DNA of 42,382 bases, from assembly GCA_913057785.1 (NCBI GenBank), contig CAJXPD010000058.1, positions 1-42,382 on the forward strand, given 5' to 3'. Below the pieces are notes generated by a model, which did not search any database, had not been told where the DNA came from, and saw only the letters and a list, made by a program, of their open reading frames with translations. The translations under genes were made by a program, and so were the position numbers. Below, one piece after another: positions 1 to 8,383 of this stretch (position 1 is its first letter; each line of letters opens with the position of its first letter). The stretch is from an uncultured Lewinella sp. (GTDB lineage Bacteria > Bacteroidota > Bacteroidia > Chitinophagales > Saprospiraceae).

Positions 1-18
1 GGTCTCGGTGATGCTCAT
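1..18 (-). CDS. First codons of an unidentified GC-rich gene (partial)
   Basis: On the minus strand an ATG at 18-16 opens a frame reading M-S-I-T-E-T before the window ends. A GAGG-containing ribosome-binding sequence lies at 28-22, a good distance upstream. The surrounding 155 bases are far richer in G+C than the rest of the window. Six residues do not identify a protein. They are compatible with trigger factor N-termini, and tig follows a tRNA-Leu gene in some Proteobacteria, but that is only a guess. Confidence 0.3.
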
Positions 19-152
19 GTCGGTCCTCGTGTCGGTCGCGGGGCACGCGGGCGCGCGGGCGCAGGCCGTCCCCGGGTCAGAATTCGCGCCTTCCTAGTGG
101 CGGGATGGGGGCTGTGCAAGGGGCAAGTTCGCGCCGCGACGGGGCGGCGGCG

Positions 153-237
153 TGGTGCGGGTGAAGGGACTCGAACCCCCACGCCTTGCGGCACTAGATC
201 CTAAGTCTAGCGCGTCTACCAATTTCGCCACACCCGC
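153..237 (-). tRNA. tRNA-Leu (anticodon UAG)
   Basis: Read on the minus strand, the acceptor arms GCGGGTG (237-231) and CACCCGC (163-157) pair. The discriminator base A and an encoded CCA follow (156-153). The anticodon loop CTTAGGA lies at 205-199, with anticodon TAG at 203-201 on a CTAGA/TCTAG stem. The long variable arm expected of a class II leucine tRNA is present, and the T-arm contains GGTTCGAGTCC. The 5' side joins AT-rich DNA and the 3' side joins GC-rich DNA, so the gene may be a junction between two sources. Confidence 0.95.
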
Positions 238-335
238 ATTTTACCGTATTCCGTGAGCATAAAGCTGCCTAGAATAAAGCTTTAAATAAAGGATTAACCT
301 TGCGTGTCAATTCTTTGCTTTCTTCAAAAGCGATG

Positions 336-364
336 CAAAGATAAAATCTTTTTTAATAAAACAA
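336..364 (-). promoter_or_regulatory. Bacteroidota-type promoter for the tRNA-Leu gene
   Basis: On the minus strand TATCTTTG (343-336) matches the Bacteroidota -7 consensus TAnnTTTG exactly. A TTG (364-362) lies 18 bases upstream as the -33 element. Transcription would start near 330 and give a leader of about 90 bases before the tRNA. This suggests that at least the 5' half of the tRNA gene belongs to the AT-rich genome. Confidence 0.5.
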
Positions 365-968
365 TCTTTTTGTGGTTTTTTTTGGGTTCAAAAAATCCGA
401 TCTAGCAAAGCAGATCGCTTGAGCCTTTATTTGCAGCACCTAATGACCATTTTCCAATTACATATCATGAATTACTTGTGAGTTTAAGGCCCTGAAACGT
501 TGAAAATTTAGTAGATTTGTAATAGCGGTATTATGATCAACTAACTCTAGTTTGGCCTGTGTAGGGATGGGAACTTTAGCCTACAATAAGCTGTTTTAAT
601 TTTATGGACAGCCAGTAGAAGAGATGTGGGGCGAGATTAAGAACACCTACCAGGAACTAGCAATTGAACTAAAGCGACGCAAAGCAAGCTAAAATAGTAA
701 GAAAAGGCTTTCACAAAGCTCCTCTTCTGATGTTTATCTGCGCATGCTCACTTGCTACATCACCTTCCAAGACCCTTTTGGACAGCAATAATAACCGAGA
801 AGACTATATCCCGTTACACTAGATCTATTTGATTCACTACATTCACTATGAGGATGTCAACACCTGGCATAAGATTTGTAAATCGAGTAATGACGAGCAG
901 AAAGCTGGTGAATTCGGCAAATTCACGATTGGCTTTCTACAACTAAGCATTCATAACCGTATTCTATT
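365..968. other. About 600 bases without an intact gene; possible gene remnants
   Basis: No frame of useful length is intact here. A short open stretch at 600-692 ends in the peptide M-W-G-E-I-K-N-T-Y-Q-E-L and a stop. A second stretch around 780-960 reads like protein-coding sequence interrupted by an in-frame TAG near 820. Both could be decayed gene ends, but neither resembles a family I can name. No RNA gene or strong repeat was seen. A TAnnTTTG match (512-519) has no partner TTG at a usable distance. Confidence 0.3.
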
Positions 969-3197
969 ATGGCCGAAGTACTGACGATACAGGAAGAAGA
1001 ACTCCATACCATAGAGGAAGCTTACCGAGATATGGTACAGTCTATCAAATCTGAGATGGATGAGGTAGATATTCAGAATATCAGGAAAGCGTACGAATTG
1101 GCTTTGCATGCGCATCGCAAGCAAAGAAGGAAGTCAGGAGAACCTTACATTTTGCATCCGATTGCCGTATCCAAAATCTCAGCTGCGGAAATTGGGCTGG
1201 GCCCTACTGCGATCATCAGTGCCCTTTTGCATGATGTAGTGGAAGACACAGATGTGACTTTGGCTGAAATAAGAGATATGTTCGGACCGCGGATCGCCAA
1301 GATCGTGGATGGACTCACAAAATTGGATTCTGCTTACAATGCAGAAAGCCCACAAGCAGAGAATTTCAAGAAGGTGCTATCGACCCTAGTTGATGATGTG
1401 CGGGTTGCACTGATCAAGATGGCCGACCGCCTACATAATATGCGAACCCTAGGCTCGATGCCTCGGCACAAGCAATTAAAAATTGCAGCTGAAACCAGCT
1501 ATATCTATGCCCCGCTAGCCCATCGGCTAGGCTTGTACTCTTTCAAGACCGAATTCCTTGACCTTTGCATGAAGGTCACTGATCCTACGAATTATCACGG
1601 CATTGCCAAAAAATTGGCCGAAACCAAGCGATCAAGGGAATCTTACATTGATGAATTCATTCAACCACTTCGCCAAGAGCTAGATGCCTTGCTAGTGCCT
1701 TACCGCATCACCGGTCGTCCAAAGTCGATTTATTCAATTTTTAATAAGATTAAGACCAAGCAAGTCCCCTTTGAGGAAATATATGACCTGTTTGCTGTGC
1801 GCATCATCTTGGATGTGCCACCTGAGAAAGAGAAGATGATCTGCTGGCAGACCTACTCGATTGTCACGGATGTACACGTGCCTATTCCCGAACGCTTGAA
1901 AGACTGGATCTCTACCCCTAAAAGTAATGGATACGAGTCCTTGCACACCACGGTTATTGGCCCAGGGGGAAGATATGTGGAAGTTCAGATCAGAACGGAA
2001 CGCATGAATGAGATTGCAGAACGAGGATTTGCAGCGCATTGGAAGTATAAAGGCGTTTCTCGACAACCCGATGTATACGAAAGATGGTTGGATAATGTCC
2101 GCGAGATCCTGGATGATCCCAATAGCGATGCCGTAGAGTTCCTTGGAGATTTCCGTGCCAATAATCTTTTCAATGAGGAAGTGTTCGTCTTCACCCCCAA
2201 AGGGGATATGAAGATTCTTCCTAAAGGGTCTACCGCCTTGGATTTTGCTTTTAACATCCATACCGATATCGGTTATCATTGTACGGCCATTAAAGTGAAT
2301 AACCGATTGGTCCCGATGGGCTACAAGCTCAAGAATGGGGATCAAATTTCGATTACTACCAACAAATCCCAGAAGCCCAATGAGAGCTGGCTAAAGATGG
2401 TAATTACCGGAAAGGCTCGATCCAAGATTCGTTCGGCCATGAAGGAGGAGCAGCGCAAGAAAGGAGAGCTGGGTAAGGAGGCTTTGGCACGCAAATTCAA
2501 ACATTTAAAGCTGGACTTTGAAGATAGTGTAGAGCGATTAGTCAAATTCTTAAGACTTCCTTCTAGAGTAGAGCTGTACTTTCGTATTGCCACCGGAGTT
2601 TTGTCCATACCTGATCTTTTTAAAAGATTTGAAGTTTCTGGGAATAAGCTGGTAGAAGCAGTGGAGGACAAGGTGGTTGAAGTGGACACAAAGGCACCTG
2701 AACCCAAAACACCGCGTAAGGGATCTCGTAAGGTCAATGGTATGCCACGCCTGATGATCAATGGAGAACCTGGGGATCGCTTCCACTATACCTTCGCAAG
2801 TTGCTGTAACCCAGTACAGGGGGATCATATTTTTGCTTTCCTCACAGCCACCGCTGGATTGAAGATCCATCGCTCCAATTGCCCCAATTCGGCAAACCTG
2901 ATGAGCAATTATGGCTATAGAGTGATGAAGGCGGAATGGGCATCTACGACCAATACCACTTTCGTAGCTGATCTCAAGATTACGGGAATCGACGACGGCC
3001 CTGGGGTGATCGAGCGACTATCGCATGAGATTTCCAATAAACTAAGTCTAAATATCCGATCCTTCTCCATCTCTGGCTATGAAGGCTTCTTCAAGGGTAA
3101 AATAAGTTTGCTGGTAGCCAATACCGACCAATTGAATATCGCTATTAGAGCCTTGCAAAACTTAGATAGCATTTCAACTGTTTCCAGAATAGAGTAG
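969..3197 (+). CDS. rel: RelA/SpoT-family (p)ppGpp synthetase/hydrolase
   Basis: This bifunctional enzyme makes and breaks the stringent-response alarmone (p)ppGpp in the cytoplasm. At 742 residues it has the usual long-Rel length. The order of domains is complete: an HD hydrolase domain with HRKQRR, LLHDVVEDT (about residues 87-94) and KMADRLHNMRT (about 150-160); a synthetase domain with GRPKSIYSIFNKI, EIYDLFAVRII, SNGYESLHTTVIGP and ERGFAAHWKYK (about 235-365); a TGS domain (about 400-465); and a C-terminal ACT domain (about 670-742). The hydrolase His-Asp motif is present, so it is probably not a synthetase-only RelA. A Fur-type regulator follows 150 bases downstream. The start is the first ATG in frame and has no strong ribosome-binding site, as is common in this phylum. 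Confidence 0.96.
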   Translation: MAEVLTIQEEELHTIEEAYRDMVQSIKSEMDEVDIQNIRKAYELALHAHRKQRRKSGEPYILHPIAVSKISAAEIGLGPTAIISALLHDVVEDTDVTLAEIRDMFGPRIAKIVDGLTKLDSAYNAESPQAENFKKVLSTLVDDVRVALIKMADRLHNMRTLGSMPRHKQLKIAAETSYIYAPLAHRLGLYSFKTEFLDLCMKVTDPTNYHGIAKKLAETKRSRESYIDEFIQPLRQELDALLVPYRITGRPKSIYSIFNKIKTKQVPFEEIYDLFAVRIILDVPPEKEKMICWQTYSIVTDVHVPIPERLKDWISTPKSNGYESLHTTVIGPGGRYVEVQIRTERMNEIAERGFAAHWKYKGVSRQPDVYERWLDNVREILDDPNSDAVEFLGDFRANNLFNEEVFVFTPKGDMKILPKGSTALDFAFNIHTDIGYHCTAIKVNNRLVPMGYKLKNGDQISITTNKSQKPNESWLKMVITGKARSKIRSAMKEEQRKKGELGKEALARKFKHLKLDFEDSVERLVKFLRLPSRVELYFRIATGVLSIPDLFKRFEVSGNKLVEAVEDKVVEVDTKAPEPKTPRKGSRKVNGMPRLMINGEPGDRFHYTFASCCNPVQGDHIFAFLTATAGLKIHRSNCPNSANLMSNYGYRVMKAEWASTTNTTFVADLKITGIDDGPGVIERLSHEISNKLSLNIRSFSISGYEGFFKGKISLLVANTDQLNIAIRALQNLDSISTVSRIE

Positions 3198-3346
3198 GGC
3201 AGGAGGGCTCAAACCCCGATATATAGTGACGTTACACACCATCTGGAACGCAACCAGTCTGACCCAGATACTCTTGTGCGCACTGAGGAAGCCAGTAGTA
3301 TTTATTTTCGTACCTTTGAAGTACTTAACACTTATCAGGAAGAGTT

Positions 3347-3832
3347 ATGCGGGACGATATTATCAAGGAAGTAAAGAATATATTTTCTTCACATTTAGAA
3401 AGCAACAGCTTGCGTAAAACGCCAGAGCGCTACGCGATTCTAGAGGAAATATATAAACGAGACGACCATTTCGATGCGGAGGCTTTGTATATCCATATGA
3501 AGAACCAGAACTACCGCGTTAGTCGAGCTACCGTATATAACACTTTGGAGCTATTGGTGAATTGCGATCTGGTCAAAAAGCATCAATTTGGCAAGAACCT
3601 GGCGCAATACGAAAAATCCTATGGCTATAAACAGCATGATCATCTAATCTGCGTGGATTGTGGTAAGGTACTGGAATTCTGCGATCCGCGAATTCAGCAG
3701 ATCAAAAGTATGATGGGAGACCTACTCAAATTCAAAATAACTCACCATTCTCTTAACCTATATGGACAATGCAATGGCGCATGTCCTAAAACTGCTTCGA
3801 AACAGAGTACTTTAGAAAAAGTAGCCGAATAG
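3347..3832 (+). CDS. Fur-family transcriptional regulator
   Basis: A metal-dependent DNA-binding repressor of the Fur superfamily, 161 residues. The N-terminal winged helix contains [15 protein letters not shown] and [12 protein letters not shown] (about residues 22-71), the classic Fur recognition helix. The metal-binding half has HDH (97-99), a C-x2-C pair (Cys102, Cys105) and a second Cys pair (Cys142, Cys146), so a structural zinc site looks intact. AGGAAGAG just upstream of the ATG supports this start over an overlapping frame at 3226. Whether it senses iron, zinc, manganese or peroxide cannot be decided from the sequence. It sits between rel and a STAS gene and is probably cotranscribed with them. 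Confidence 0.93.
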   Translation: MRDDIIKEVKNIFSSHLESNSLRKTPERYAILEEIYKRDDHFDAEALYIHMKNQNYRVSRATVYNTLELLVNCDLVKKHQFGKNLAQYEKSYGYKQHDHLICVDCGKVLEFCDPRIQQIKSMMGDLLKFKITHHSLNLYGQCNGACPKTASKQSTLEKVAE

Positions 3833-3856
3833 GCCCAAGACGCTTACGCTCTACAC

Positions 3857-4222
3857 ATGGACAACTACAGCTTTCGTACGGAAGACACGATTCAGGTCAT
3901 TAAAGTAGGAGACTTGCTCAGTGAATTTGTGGTAAGAGAAATTCTTGCTGCGGCACAGATGAAAATTGCTGAAGGTTTTTCTAACTTTGCTGTAGATTTG
4001 TCGGAAATGCAAGTAATGAACAGTGTTGGACTAAATTTTTTGATCTTGCTAAAGAAGGGGACCAGTGCCGTAGGAGGAGAAGTTGCGATTGTGAAGGCCC
4101 CAACTAAAGTCATGCATTTATTGCAAGTAACAAAACTCAGTCCACTCTTTTACCGGACGCAGTCTTTGGATGAAGCATACGATTGCTTGTTAAATGGAGA
4201 GCCACTCGAAGCAGTGAGATAA
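3857..4222 (+). CDS. STAS-domain protein (anti-sigma factor antagonist-like)
   Basis: A single STAS domain of 121 residues, the fold of SpoIIAA/RsbV-type antagonists that bind anti-sigma factors and are switched by phosphorylation. The segment around residues 48-62 (DLSEMQVMNSVGLNFLI) aligns with the conserved D-S-x-G-L loop, and Ser56 is the expected phosphorylation site. The domain is complete and carries no kinase or phosphatase module. The gene starts 24 bases after the fur-like gene and ends before a strong terminator, so the three genes rel, fur-like and STAS may form one unit. No partner kinase is seen in the window. Confidence 0.85.
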   Translation: MDNYSFRTEDTIQVIKVGDLLSEFVVREILAAAQMKIAEGFSNFAVDLSEMQVMNSVGLNFLILLKKGTSAVGGEVAIVKAPTKVMHLLQVTKLSPLFYRTQSLDEAYDCLLNGEPLEAVR

Positions 4223-4270
4223 TTATGACAAGAGAAAGGTGTTGGAAAACACAGTTAGGACTAACCAGAT

Positions 4271-4308
4271 AAAAACCTAATAGATGTCAAATAATCTATT
4301 AGGTTTTT
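4271..4308. terminator. Bidirectional intrinsic terminator, 15-bp perfect stem
   Basis: AAAAACCTAATAGAT (4271-4285) pairs perfectly with ATCTATTAGGTTTTT (4294-4308) across an 8-base loop. The A-run on one side and the T-run on the other let it work in both directions. It lies after the STAS gene and before purA, marking the end of the rel-fur-STAS unit. Confidence 0.88.
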
Positions 4309-4378
4309 ATAATTTATAATAAAGGTTATTGCCCATTTTTATGTATTGGGTACTGGCCAAATTAAAATGAAATAGTGT

Positions 4379-5665
4379 ATGGCAGTAGATGTTATACTTG
4401 GATTGCAATGGGGAGATGAAGGTAAGGGTAAGATCGTTGATTACTTGGCTCCTCAATATGATATTGTTGCTCGTTTCCAGGGTGGCCCCAATGCTGGACA
4501 CACGCTCAAGTTCGATGGGAAGAAATTTGTCTTGCATACCATCCCCTCAGGAATTTTCCGCGAAGATCTATTGAATCTTATTGGGAATGGCGTAGTCATT
4601 GATCCCATTACCTTGGAAAAGGAATTGCTGGCGTTAGAAAGCACTGGCGTATCATACCAAGGTCGTCTGCTGGTGGCTCGTAAGGCGCACTTGATCCTAC
4701 CCACTCATCGCTACCTGGATGCGGCATCCGAGAATGCTAAAGGAAAAGCAAAGATCGGATCAACACTAAAAGGGATCGGTCCCACTTACATGGACAAGAC
4801 AGGTCGTAATGGCCTACGTGTAGGTGATATTGAACGGGAAGGCTTCCTGAAGAAATACAATGCACTAAAGGAGAAGCACCTCAACCTCATCCGCCTATAT
4901 CCTGATATCGATTTTGACCTGGCTGCGGAGGAAGAACGCTGGATGGCCAGTTTGGAAAAACTGAAGCAACTTCAAACAGTGGAAGGAGAGTATTTCCTTA
5001 ATGAGCAGATTAAGGCTGGGAAAAAGGTGCTGGCGGAAGGTGCACAAGGGACCATGTTGGATATCGACTTTGGTACGTATCCCTACGTTACCTCATCAAA
5101 TACCATTACAGCCGGGGTTTGTACGGGATTAGGGATAGCACCACACTTAATCAAGGAGGTAATCGGGATAACGAAAGCCTATTGCACGAGAGTGGGATCG
5201 GGACCTTTCCCCACAGAATTAGATAATGAAGATGGAGAATTCCTACGTAAGGAAGGAGCTGAATTCGGTGCTACTACTGGGCGACCAAGAAGATGTGGTT
5301 GGATTGATCTTCCTCAGGTTCGCTATACGGTTTTGCTAAATGGGGTCACTCAATTGGTAGTAACCAAAGTAGATGTTCTGAATAAGTTCAAGGAGATCAA
5401 ACTAGCTACGAAATACCAGATCGGCGGTGAAGAAACAACCGATCTTCCATTTGATATTTGCGATGTGGAGATTACGCCAGTCTATGAGCCTCATCCAGGT
5501 TGGGAACAATCTTTGGATGATGTACAGACTTATGATCAATTGCCCACAGCCGTTCAAACCTACCTCAGCCGTTTGGAGGATTACTTGGAGGTTCCAGTTT
5601 CTATGGTTTCGACTGGGCCAGAGCGTCGTAAATTGATCTTGAAGGAAGCCACAGCCACGGTCTAA
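4379..5665 (+). CDS. purA: Adenylosuccinate synthetase
   Basis: This enzyme joins IMP and aspartate, using GTP, in the first committed step to AMP. At 428 residues it is the usual bacterial length. The N-terminal GTP loop GLQWGDEGKGKIVDYLA, the IMP-site segment FQGGPNAGHT, GTMLDIDFGTYPYVTSSNT in the middle and GATTGRPRRCGWIDL near residue 300 are all present. The ATG at 4379 places GDEGKGK at the normal distance from the N-terminus. Its stop codon overlaps the start of the next gene by one base (TAATG), which suggests translational coupling to the Crp-family regulator. Confidence 0.98.
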   Translation: MAVDVILGLQWGDEGKGKIVDYLAPQYDIVARFQGGPNAGHTLKFDGKKFVLHTIPSGIFREDLLNLIGNGVVIDPITLEKELLALESTGVSYQGRLLVARKAHLILPTHRYLDAASENAKGKAKIGSTLKGIGPTYMDKTGRNGLRVGDIEREGFLKKYNALKEKHLNLIRLYPDIDFDLAAEEERWMASLEKLKQLQTVEGEYFLNEQIKAGKKVLAEGAQGTMLDIDFGTYPYVTSSNTITAGVCTGLGIAPHLIKEVIGITKAYCTRVGSGPFPTELDNEDGEFLRKEGAEFGATTGRPRRCGWIDLPQVRYTVLLNGVTQLVVTKVDVLNKFKEIKLATKYQIGGEETTDLPFDICDVEITPVYEPHPGWEQSLDDVQTYDQLPTAVQTYLSRLEDYLEVPVSMVSTGPERRKLILKEATATV

Positions 5666-6264
5666 TGGCGAGGCAATTGCCTTCTTTGGAAGCCCAAGAT
5701 CGCTTGAAAAAAGCGGTCTTGGGCTTTGTTCAACCTACTGATGAGGCTTTGACTGCCTTTGTCAATGCCTGGAACGTCAGGACCTATCAGAAAAATGAAT
5801 ATCTCTGTCATGAGGGTGAGGTGGAACGATATTTTTATTTCATCACCAGAGGTATTCAGCGCATCTTCTTCCTGAAACCGGATGGCCACGAGCATGTTAT
5901 GGGCTTTAGTTATGACGGAAACTTCTCCGGAGTTGCCGACTCATTCCTTGGCCAAAAAAAATCGAATCTTTACTTGCAAGCTTTGACCTCTACCGAGGCT
6001 TTGGTAATCGACTATACCGCTTTGAATAGTTTGTTTGATCAGTACAAGGTTTGGGAGCGATGGGGGCGCCTGTTTTTCACGCAGATCCTGATCGGGAGAG
6101 CTCAACGGGAAATTGAAATGCTTACCTTATCCGCTGAAGAACGCTACCAACTCTTTGTGAATCGACAACCCGCAATTCTACAACAGATTCCACAAAAACA
6201 ACTCGCTTCCTATCTCGGGATGACACCAGAAACCTTCAGCCGCCTAAGGCGAAAGCTGAGATGA
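5665..6264 (+). CDS. Crp/Fnr-family transcriptional regulator
   Basis: A cytoplasmic regulator of 199 residues with an N-terminal cyclic-nucleotide-binding-like beta barrel (about residues 35-125) and a short C-terminal helix-turn-helix, IPQKQLASYLGMTPETFSRL (about 173-192). The pattern is typical of the large Bacteroidota branch of this family. The arginine/glutamate pair that grips cAMP in true Crp is not obvious, so the ligand is unknown. No cysteine cluster for an iron-sulfur cofactor is present. The start overlaps the purA stop (TAATG). A DinB-fold gene follows 80 bases later. Confidence 0.9.
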   Translation: MARQLPSLEAQDRLKKAVLGFVQPTDEALTAFVNAWNVRTYQKNEYLCHEGEVERYFYFITRGIQRIFFLKPDGHEHVMGFSYDGNFSGVADSFLGQKKSNLYLQALTSTEALVIDYTALNSLFDQYKVWERWGRLFFTQILIGRAQREIEMLTLSAEERYQLFVNRQPAILQQIPQKQLASYLGMTPETFSRLRRKLR

Positions 6265-6344
6265 GCGTGGAAATCGTGTTTTCTTGATCTAGATCAATGC
6301 AGAGCAACGACTCTTGCCATTAATTTTGAATCAAAAAACAAAGT

Positions 6345-6944
6345 ATGGCACAGCTAGAAAATGCAATTGTATACCCCCAGATGATCCAATCCTCCTTGGC
6401 TTTTGAAGAAGCTTTGCAGTCCTTTGTCAAAGGGAAGCCTGAGCACCTGCTAGCTCAACGCCCACAAGCAGGGAAGTGGAGTTTTTTAGAATGCATCGAG
6501 CACCTAAGTTTGACTTACTCCGATTACTTGCCGCGAGTAGAGGAAGCGATCCTAGCAGGGAAGAATGTAACCGGTACTCATTTTAAACGAGGCTTCTTCG
6601 GTCGAATGATGATCAATAGTATGACACCTAAGGAAGGGAAGATAAAACTCAAAGTTAAAACCTTAGGAAAGTTTATCCCGCCAGCAAATCATGCTTTAGA
6701 TTTTTCGATTGTTGATACTTTCATTAAGCAGCATCGATCCTTTATCAAGCTTTTGATGGCTGCGCAGCCCCTGCACGGCGGAAAAATCCGATTAGATTCC
6801 GCTATTGGCAGTGTATTGAGGTTTCGCCTAGGTGATTGTTGCCAATTTTTGATCGGACACAATGAAAGACACTGGTTGCAAGCTCAACAAGCTTATGTTG
6901 CCGTGACCTCGGCGGATCAAGACCCAGCCGTTAGTCTTTTGTAG
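6345..6944 (+). CDS. DinB-superfamily protein
   Basis: A 199-residue soluble protein with the four-helix-bundle pattern of DinB/YfiT-like metalloproteins. AGKWSFLECIEHLSLTY (about residues 42-58) gives the first histidine of the usual metal triad, and HNERHWLQAQQA near the C-terminus (about 170-181) gives the others. Relatives serve as thiol-dependent transferases or have unknown roles, and despite the name they do not imply DNA repair. It lies just downstream of a Crp-type regulator and has its own gap of 80 bases. Confidence 0.82.
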   Translation: MAQLENAIVYPQMIQSSLAFEEALQSFVKGKPEHLLAQRPQAGKWSFLECIEHLSLTYSDYLPRVEEAILAGKNVTGTHFKRGFFGRMMINSMTPKEGKIKLKVKTLGKFIPPANHALDFSIVDTFIKQHRSFIKLLMAAQPLHGGKIRLDSAIGSVLRFRLGDCCQFLIGHNERHWLQAQQAYVAVTSADQDPAVSLL

Positions 6945-7005
6945 TTAACCAAAGAAAAATATCGCTAAGCTGGAACACCTGGGCCCCTGCGGTGTTAAAC
7001 CTGGT

Positions 7006-7647
7006 ATGGATACCACGACTAGTAAGCAAACGCACTTGTTTTTTGAGGATATAATGGCGATGGATCGATTTCCACGCATGCACCTCATGAATACCATTTC
7101 AGGCATAAAAGGAGCCCATCTCTTGGGTACGATGAGTCATAAAGGTACACCCAACCTGGGGGTATTTAGTTCTATTGTCCATGTAGGGGCTAACCCGCCG
7201 CATTTGGGCTTTATCATGCGGCCCTTGACGGTCCCTCGCCATACCTATCATAATATCCAGGCAAAAGGTTTTTTTACCCTCAATTCCATCCACCCCAATT
7301 TCTTAGCTAAGGCCCATCAAAGTTCGGCGAACTATCCGGTAGAGGAGTCTGAATTTGAGGCAATAGGCTTGCAACCTTTTTACACCGACACACATCCGGC
7401 ACCCTATGTGCAAGAAAGCCCGCTAAAGATTGGCTTGGAGTGGGTAGAGGAGCATCATATTAAGGCTAACGGTACGCTATTTATCGTAGGAAAGGTCGTG
7501 GAAATTATTTTTCCGGAGAACGCCATGGCTCCCAGCGGTCATATTCTACATGATCAATTAGAAACCATGGCGGTTAGTGGATTAGATACCTACTATGAGG
7601 TCGGGGATAGACACCAATTGGCCTATGCTAGGCCACCTAAGGTCTAG
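7006..7647 (+). CDS. Flavin reductase-like FMN-binding protein
   Basis: A 213-residue protein of the flavin reductase-like split-barrel fold. The segment from about residue 34 to 100 (GAHLLGTMSHKGTPNLGVFSS, then PPHLGFIMRP) matches the FMN-binding core, and HTYHNIQAKGFFTLNSI follows as expected. Members bind FMN and either supply reduced flavin or act as small oxidoreductases; the substrate here is unknown. It ends five bases before a convergent membrane-protein gene. The ATG at 7006 gives a normal length, with no extension upstream. Confidence 0.85.
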   Translation: MDTTTSKQTHLFFEDIMAMDRFPRMHLMNTISGIKGAHLLGTMSHKGTPNLGVFSSIVHVGANPPHLGFIMRPLTVPRHTYHNIQAKGFFTLNSIHPNFLAKAHQSSANYPVEESEFEAIGLQPFYTDTHPAPYVQESPLKIGLEWVEEHHIKANGTLFIVGKVVEIIFPENAMAPSGHILHDQLETMAVSGLDTYYEVGDRHQLAYARPPKV

Positions 7648-7652
7648 CTCCG

Positions 7653-8324
7653 TTATTCATGTTGAGCTTTTGTTTTAGGAAGAAAGATGGTAGGGATCAA
7701 AATGGCTTGAATGATGGTCAGGATCACGCCAATTTCGTCTGTTAACCCATGTGGTTCCCCGGTTGCCAATAGGAGAATTTGGATCGGCAAAGGTGCCAAA
7801 ATGATTAAGGCAGCCTTCCTATTTCTGGGGTTCCAGTCGACCTTTCCTGCTGGAAGGGCTTGATCTTTTCTGATGGCCCAGATGATGAGGCCTAGACATA
7901 GGATGGCAATTGGAGTCACGATGGCTGCTAAAGACACATGTACATCTAGGGTGTCTCCATGAAACATCACATCTCCATTGGCGGCGAATTCGAACAGTAG
8001 ATTTCCGAAGCTGTATAGCCACCATCCAATCAGTAATCCATGGAATACCCGCCGATTTTCCACCCAATAGAAGGAGTAGAACAGGGCAGCAAAGAAGCCT
8101 AAAGACAGGACGAGAAAGAACAAGCCCGGCTGAATACCCTGGCTATGAACGGACAAGCCATAAAAACTTTGTCCCCATCGATAGGTAGATCCGTCAAAGA
8201 GACATCTTAATAGTGGAAGCCAGACCAAGACAAAACTTAAGCCTGCGAAGTACATTAGGAAGTTAAAAAGCCCATTACGTGGGCGCAAAGCAGTCAGGTT
8301 TTTCATATGCAGTTTTTTCTGCAA
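7653..8324 (-). CDS. Multi-pass membrane protein of unknown function
   Basis: A 223-residue integral membrane protein with about six hydrophobic segments (roughly residues 20-38, 68-86, 94-112, 127-149, 170-186 and 196-212) separated by short loops. I do not recognise a named family. The N-terminus could begin at the first ATG or at a second ATG six codons later (MKNLT). It ends almost against the convergent flavin-reductase gene. It is 59 bases downstream of a LytTR regulator on the same strand, so the two are probably one transcript and it may be a target or partner of that regulator. Confidence 0.7.
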   Translation of the reverse strand: MQKKLHMKNLTALRPRNGLFNFLMYFAGLSFVLVWLPLLRCLFDGSTYRWGQSFYGLSVHSQGIQPGLFFLVLSLGFFAALFYSFYWVENRRVFHGLLIGWWLYSFGNLLFEFAANGDVMFHGDTLDVHVSLAAIVTPIAILCLGLIIWAIRKDQALPAGKVDWNPRNRKAALIILAPLPIQILLLATGEPHGLTDEIGVILTIIQAILIPTIFLPKTKAQHE

Positions 8325-8383
8325 GCTAAGGGTGTGGGGAGGGGGAAGTCCAGTAAAATGGAGGGTTTGGGGTGAAAATGGCG

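Noticed and set aside
1734..2345. Long antisense frame inside rel
   Set aside because: The plus-strand frame is an intact Rel protein with all motifs; the antisense peptide looks like a shadow.
3226..3417. A 63-codon frame overlapping the Fur-family gene
   Set aside because: It overlaps a gene with clear family motifs and a ribosome-binding site, and its peptide resembles nothing.
4329..4358. A purA promoter with TTG at 4329 and a -7 element at 4351
   Set aside because: Only the TA of TAnnTTTG matches, so the element is not supported.
6345..6944. DinB-fold gene as a DNA-damage polymerase
   Set aside because: The superfamily name comes from an old gene label; the 199-residue four-helix protein has no polymerase motifs.
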